This document shows positions 61,359 through 64,000 of a stretch of DNA of 64,000 bases, piece after piece. Position 1 is the first letter of the stretch. Every line of letters starts with the position of its first letter. The notes under the pieces are model-generated. The model did not search any database. It was not told the DNA's origin and saw only the letters and a program-made list of their open reading frames with translations. The position numbers were made by a program, and so were the translations under genes. Source of the stretch: Kiloniella spongiae (GTDB lineage: Bacteria; Pseudomonadota; Alphaproteobacteria; Kiloniellales; Kiloniellaceae); NCBI RefSeq assembly GCF_001026905.1, contig NZ_LAQL01000003.1, forward strand, positions 62,001-126,000, given 5' to 3'.

Positions 61359-62987
61359 ATGCGTAATGTAAATAAGATATTTATGAACGGTCACATACAG
61401 ACCGTTGATGATCACAACAGTGTTGTTGAGGCTGTCGGCATTACCGGCGACCGTATTATTGCCGTTGGTGATTTGACCTATGTGTTGGAAAGAATGCCAT
61501 CTGATTCAGAGAAAAATGATCTCGAGGGTAAAACGCTGATCCCGGCGTTTATTGATCCTCATGGACATTTCCCTGATCCCGGTTTTATTGATTTGTTTCG
61601 GGTGGATCTCGCTTCGCCTCCTCGGGGGCAGTGCGTATGTCTGAAGGATGCTTTTCGATTGATTGCGGAAAAGGTTACCCAAACACCCAAAGGCGAGTGG
61701 GTGATGGGCGCTGCCTTGGATCATACGTCATTGTCAGAAGGGCGCATGCCTTACAAAGATGAACTGGATGCAATTTCCACAGAACATCCAATCTGGGTTA
61801 TTCATGCATCGGGACATTGTGGGACCGCAAACTCAATGGCTCTGGAACTTCAAGGAATTAACGAGGATATACAGGATATTCTGGGTGGGCGCTTTCTTCG
61901 GGATAGGGCTGGCAGGCTTAATGGCCAGATCGAGGGAATTTCTGCAATGGGTGACATGGGAGATACGCATTTCCTGATCAACTCTGAGCGTTTTCGCGAA
62001 GGCTTTAATACCTGTCGTGATGAATACCTTAGCTATGGCGTTACTTTGGCGCAGAATGCCTGGGCGCCAACAGCCTTGCTGGAAATGTTTGCTGAAGTTG
62101 CCGCAGATGGTGATCCCGGTATTGATCTTGTGGTTTTACCGATTGCCGAAATTGAACCTGCATTTTCTACGAGCGGTTTAGGTGCTCGTTGGCCAGATAA
62201 TCCGCACGTGAAGCTTGGGCCGCGAAAACTCTTTACCGACGGATCATTTCAAATGAGAACGGCCTATCTAACCGAACCGTTTTTTACGGCACAGGATGGT
62301 GGCGAACCTGATTGTGGGCTGCCCTATGTAGAGCGGGATGTTCTTTTTTCAGAAATCAAAAAATTGCATGATATGGGATATCAGATTCACACTCATTCCA
62401 ACGGTGACGCGGGCAGTGATATGTTACTGGATGCCTTGGAAGCTGCTTTAGAAGATAATCCGAGGGGCGATCATCGGCACACCCTTATTCATGGGCAAGT
62501 TTTACGGGACGATCAATTGGCGCGCATGAAAAAACTTGGTGTAACCGTCAGCTTTTTCAGTGCACATATCTATTTCTGGGGCGATAAGCACTACACTGAT
62601 TTTCTGGGGCCTGACCGTGCCAATAGAATTTCTCCGGCGGGATCCGCTGAACGGGCGGGTGTGCGTTATACGATCCATAATGATGCATCTGTGACACCTA
62701 CGCGTCCTCTACATTTGATGCACTGTGCCGTAAATCGTCAAACATCATCGGGGCGCGTCCTTGGGGGAGATCAGCGAATTTCAGCCATAAGTGCCTTGCG
62801 GGCCCATACTATTGATGCAGCCTGGCAGGTATTTCAGGAAAAAGAACGTGGTTCAATCGAACCCGGAAAGTTGGCCGACCTTGCAATTTTGACTGATGAT
62901 CCTATCGCCAATGCGGACCATCTGGATAAACTTAGTGTAGTGGAAACGATACGCAGAGGGAAAAGCGTTTGGAAAAAGACTGTTTAA
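61359..62987 (+). CDS. amidohydrolase family 3 (YtcJ-like)
   Basis: 542 residues from ATG 61359 (CAGG upstream), one base after the previous stop. The metal-binding HxH is in IDPHGHF (His68, His70), further ligands are in WVIHASGHCG and HTHSNGDAG, and the end (ALRAHTIDAAWQVFQEKERGSIEPGKLADLAIL) is typical of amidohydrolase_3. YtcJ-type enzymes hydrolyse C-N bonds of N-acyl amino acids or amide compounds. As last gene of the ABC operon it probably processes the imported substrate in the cytoplasm. It converges with the LysR gene 12 bases away. Confidence 0.92.
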   Translation: MRNVNKIFMNGHIQTVDDHNSVVEAVGITGDRIIAVGDLTYVLERMPSDSEKNDLEGKTLIPAFIDPHGHFPDPGFIDLFRVDLASPPRGQCVCLKDAFRLIAEKVTQTPKGEWVMGAALDHTSLSEGRMPYKDELDAISTEHPIWVIHASGHCGTANSMALELQGINEDIQDILGGRFLRDRAGRLNGQIEGISAMGDMGDTHFLINSERFREGFNTCRDEYLSYGVTLAQNAWAPTALLEMFAEVAADGDPGIDLVVLPIAEIEPAFSTSGLGARWPDNPHVKLGPRKLFTDGSFQMRTAYLTEPFFTAQDGGEPDCGLPYVERDVLFSEIKKLHDMGYQIHTHSNGDAGSDMLLDALEAALEDNPRGDHRHTLIHGQVLRDDQLARMKKLGVTVSFFSAHIYFWGDKHYTDFLGPDRANRISPAGSAERAGVRYTIHNDASVTPTRPLHLMHCAVNRQTSSGRVLGGDQRISAISALRAHTIDAAWQVFQEKERGSIEPGKLADLAILTDDPIANADHLDKLSVVETIRRGKSVWKKTV

Positions 62988-62999
62988 AAGAGTTTTCTC

Positions 63000-63935
63000 T
63001 TACAACATAAGTTTTGTCGATAAATCTGCAAAGGCATCTTGAATTGAATGGGCGAGTTCTTGTTCGGTGTCGGAATTTTTGAGCCAGGGTGAAACGGCAA
63101 AATAGAAGTTGGTTTTTTGGTCGAACTCGTCAATTTCTCGCCAGACGAGGCCTGGATTTTTCTGACAAAAAAGCTCTGCAATCAGGATGTTACCGATGTA
63201 AAGAGCATTGAATTCTTCGGCCATCTGCATGGCGAGGGTTGAATAGGGCGTTTCCAACAGGTTCTGAATTTTCAATCCGTGACGACGCAGAATATCTCTA
63301 TGTTCCTGATAGCAAGGATCGCCTTTGGAGACCGAGATCATTTTTTGCTGGTCGAGGTCGGTGGCAGAAATAATTTCCTTCTTAGCCAGCGGGTGATTTT
63401 TGGGTAGAACACAGACTTGTCTGGCCGCAATAAAAAGGTTGTTTTCAATACTGCTGTGATCCAAAGGCTTGGTCTGAAAAGCAACATCAGCACGATTGTC
63501 AATCAGAGCAGTAATTGATTCCTCTACCGAGGCAGAGGTGACCTGAAAATGCATACTGTTTTGTCGGGGTAGTTTTGTCAGTAGATGAGGCAAGACCAGA
63601 GAACAGTTGGAAAAAGAAGCGCAGATACGCAGTTGGCTGACTTCGCGGGTTTGTCCGCGCCGCCATTTACTGAATGTTTTATCGACGCCTGACAGCAATT
63701 CTTCTACATCTTCGAACAGGATTTTTGCGCGTTCGGTTGGGAAGACTCTGCCGTTTCGGCGAATGAAAAGATCGGTTTCAAAGATATTTTCGAGCCGCTG
63801 GATGTGCTGGCTTACAGAAGGTTGGGTGACGCCAAGTTCATTTGCCGCTTTTGTAATACTGCCACTTTCCATCACTACAGCAAAAGCTTCGAGTGATTTC
63901 AAATGGGCGAGCTTGCTGTCTTTATGTTTTACCAT
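63000..63935 (-). CDS. LysR family transcriptional regulator
   Basis: 311 residues. The helix-turn-helix is at about 12-70 (LKSLEAFAVVMESGSITKAANELGVTQPSVSQHIQRLENIFETDLFIR), with an effector domain from about 97. A duplicated 16-base segment (ATGGYAAAACATAAAG) covers the start, giving a second ATG at 63951 in another frame that soon stops. It converges on the amidohydrolase gene and may regulate the ABC/amidohydrolase operon. The last 65 bases of the window hold nothing visible. Confidence 0.93.
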   Translation of the reverse strand: MVKHKDSKLAHLKSLEAFAVVMESGSITKAANELGVTQPSVSQHIQRLENIFETDLFIRRNGRVFPTERAKILFEDVEELLSGVDKTFSKWRRGQTREVSQLRICASFSNCSLVLPHLLTKLPRQNSMHFQVTSASVEESITALIDNRADVAFQTKPLDHSSIENNLFIAARQVCVLPKNHPLAKKEIISATDLDQQKMISVSKGDPCYQEHRDILRRHGLKIQNLLETPYSTLAMQMAEEFNALYIGNILIAELFCQKNPGLVWREIDEFDQKTNFYFAVSPWLKNSDTEQELAHSIQDAFADLSTKLML

Positions 63936-64000
63936 CTTTATGTTTTGCCATGGGGTTTTTCTGTTTGACTGCCATATTCGGGCGGATAGCAGAGTGAATA

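Overview
The window looks like a chromosomal segment of a marine, chemotactic, signal-rich alphaproteobacterium of moderate GC (estimated by eye in the mid-40s percent). Pointers are the small PAS_5-like proteins typical of Rhodospirillales-type genomes (Terasakiella, Thalassospira and Kiloniella are possible relatives), DUF1127 proteins, an alphaproteobacterial-style CheZ, many hybrid histidine kinases and orphan solute-binding proteins. Genus assignment is an inference. I see no rRNA, tRNA, CRISPR array or complete insertion sequence.

Region by region. 1-5.4 kb: an ECF sigma factor with a long C-terminal tail running off the left edge, an RTX type I secreted protein, a PAS protein and a methyltransferase. 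5.5-14.5 kb: a signalling block with two membrane hybrid kinases, one paired with an orphan betaine-type binding protein, then a soluble PAS kinase and two tandem PAS_5-like proteins. 14.7-19.5 kb: DUF1127, a HAD phosphatase, YghU, CheZ and a DUF2189 membrane protein. 19.6-25.1 kb: two more kinases, one with a degenerate receiver and one ending in REC-Hpt. 25.2-30.1 kb: FkbM methyltransferase, two orphan family-3 binding proteins, a LapG-like cysteine peptidase, a membrane protein and a small lipoprotein. 30.4-34.7 kb is the most accessory-looking part: a DUF2786-like coiled-coil protein, an HTH protein, a Mor-like activator, an unrecognised protein, an exported EndoU-type nuclease and a possible immunity protein. 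34.7-38.9 kb: an HxlR-controlled tautomerase/glyoxalase operon, a Sel1 protein and an XRE-cupin/GNAT pair. 39.0-41.5 kb: a siderophore-interacting protein behind a Fur-like box, then about 1.5 kb without a convincing gene that carries two copies of a covarying hairpin element.

41.5-49.9 kb: a GFA protein, a response regulator, an AbrB/Doc toxin-antitoxin operon abutting the C-terminal remnant of a CorA/ZntB-type transporter gene, an EamA exporter, an ArsR/MFS pair that looks arsenic-responsive, and a MarR-controlled secreted protein with a redoxin gene. 49.9-54.0 kb: an alanine/sodium symporter with a universal stress protein, and an EamA/LysR pair. 54.1-64 kb: DUF1127, a small membrane protein, an XRE regulator, a complete dipeptide-type ABC importer in one operon with an amidohydrolase, and a convergent LysR regulator.

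The recurring theme is environmental sensing coupled to uptake and detoxification. The best candidates for something undescribed are the paired structured elements at 40370-40864, the exported EndoU locus at 32538-34363, and the toxin-antitoxin module fused to the transporter remnant at 42762-43514.
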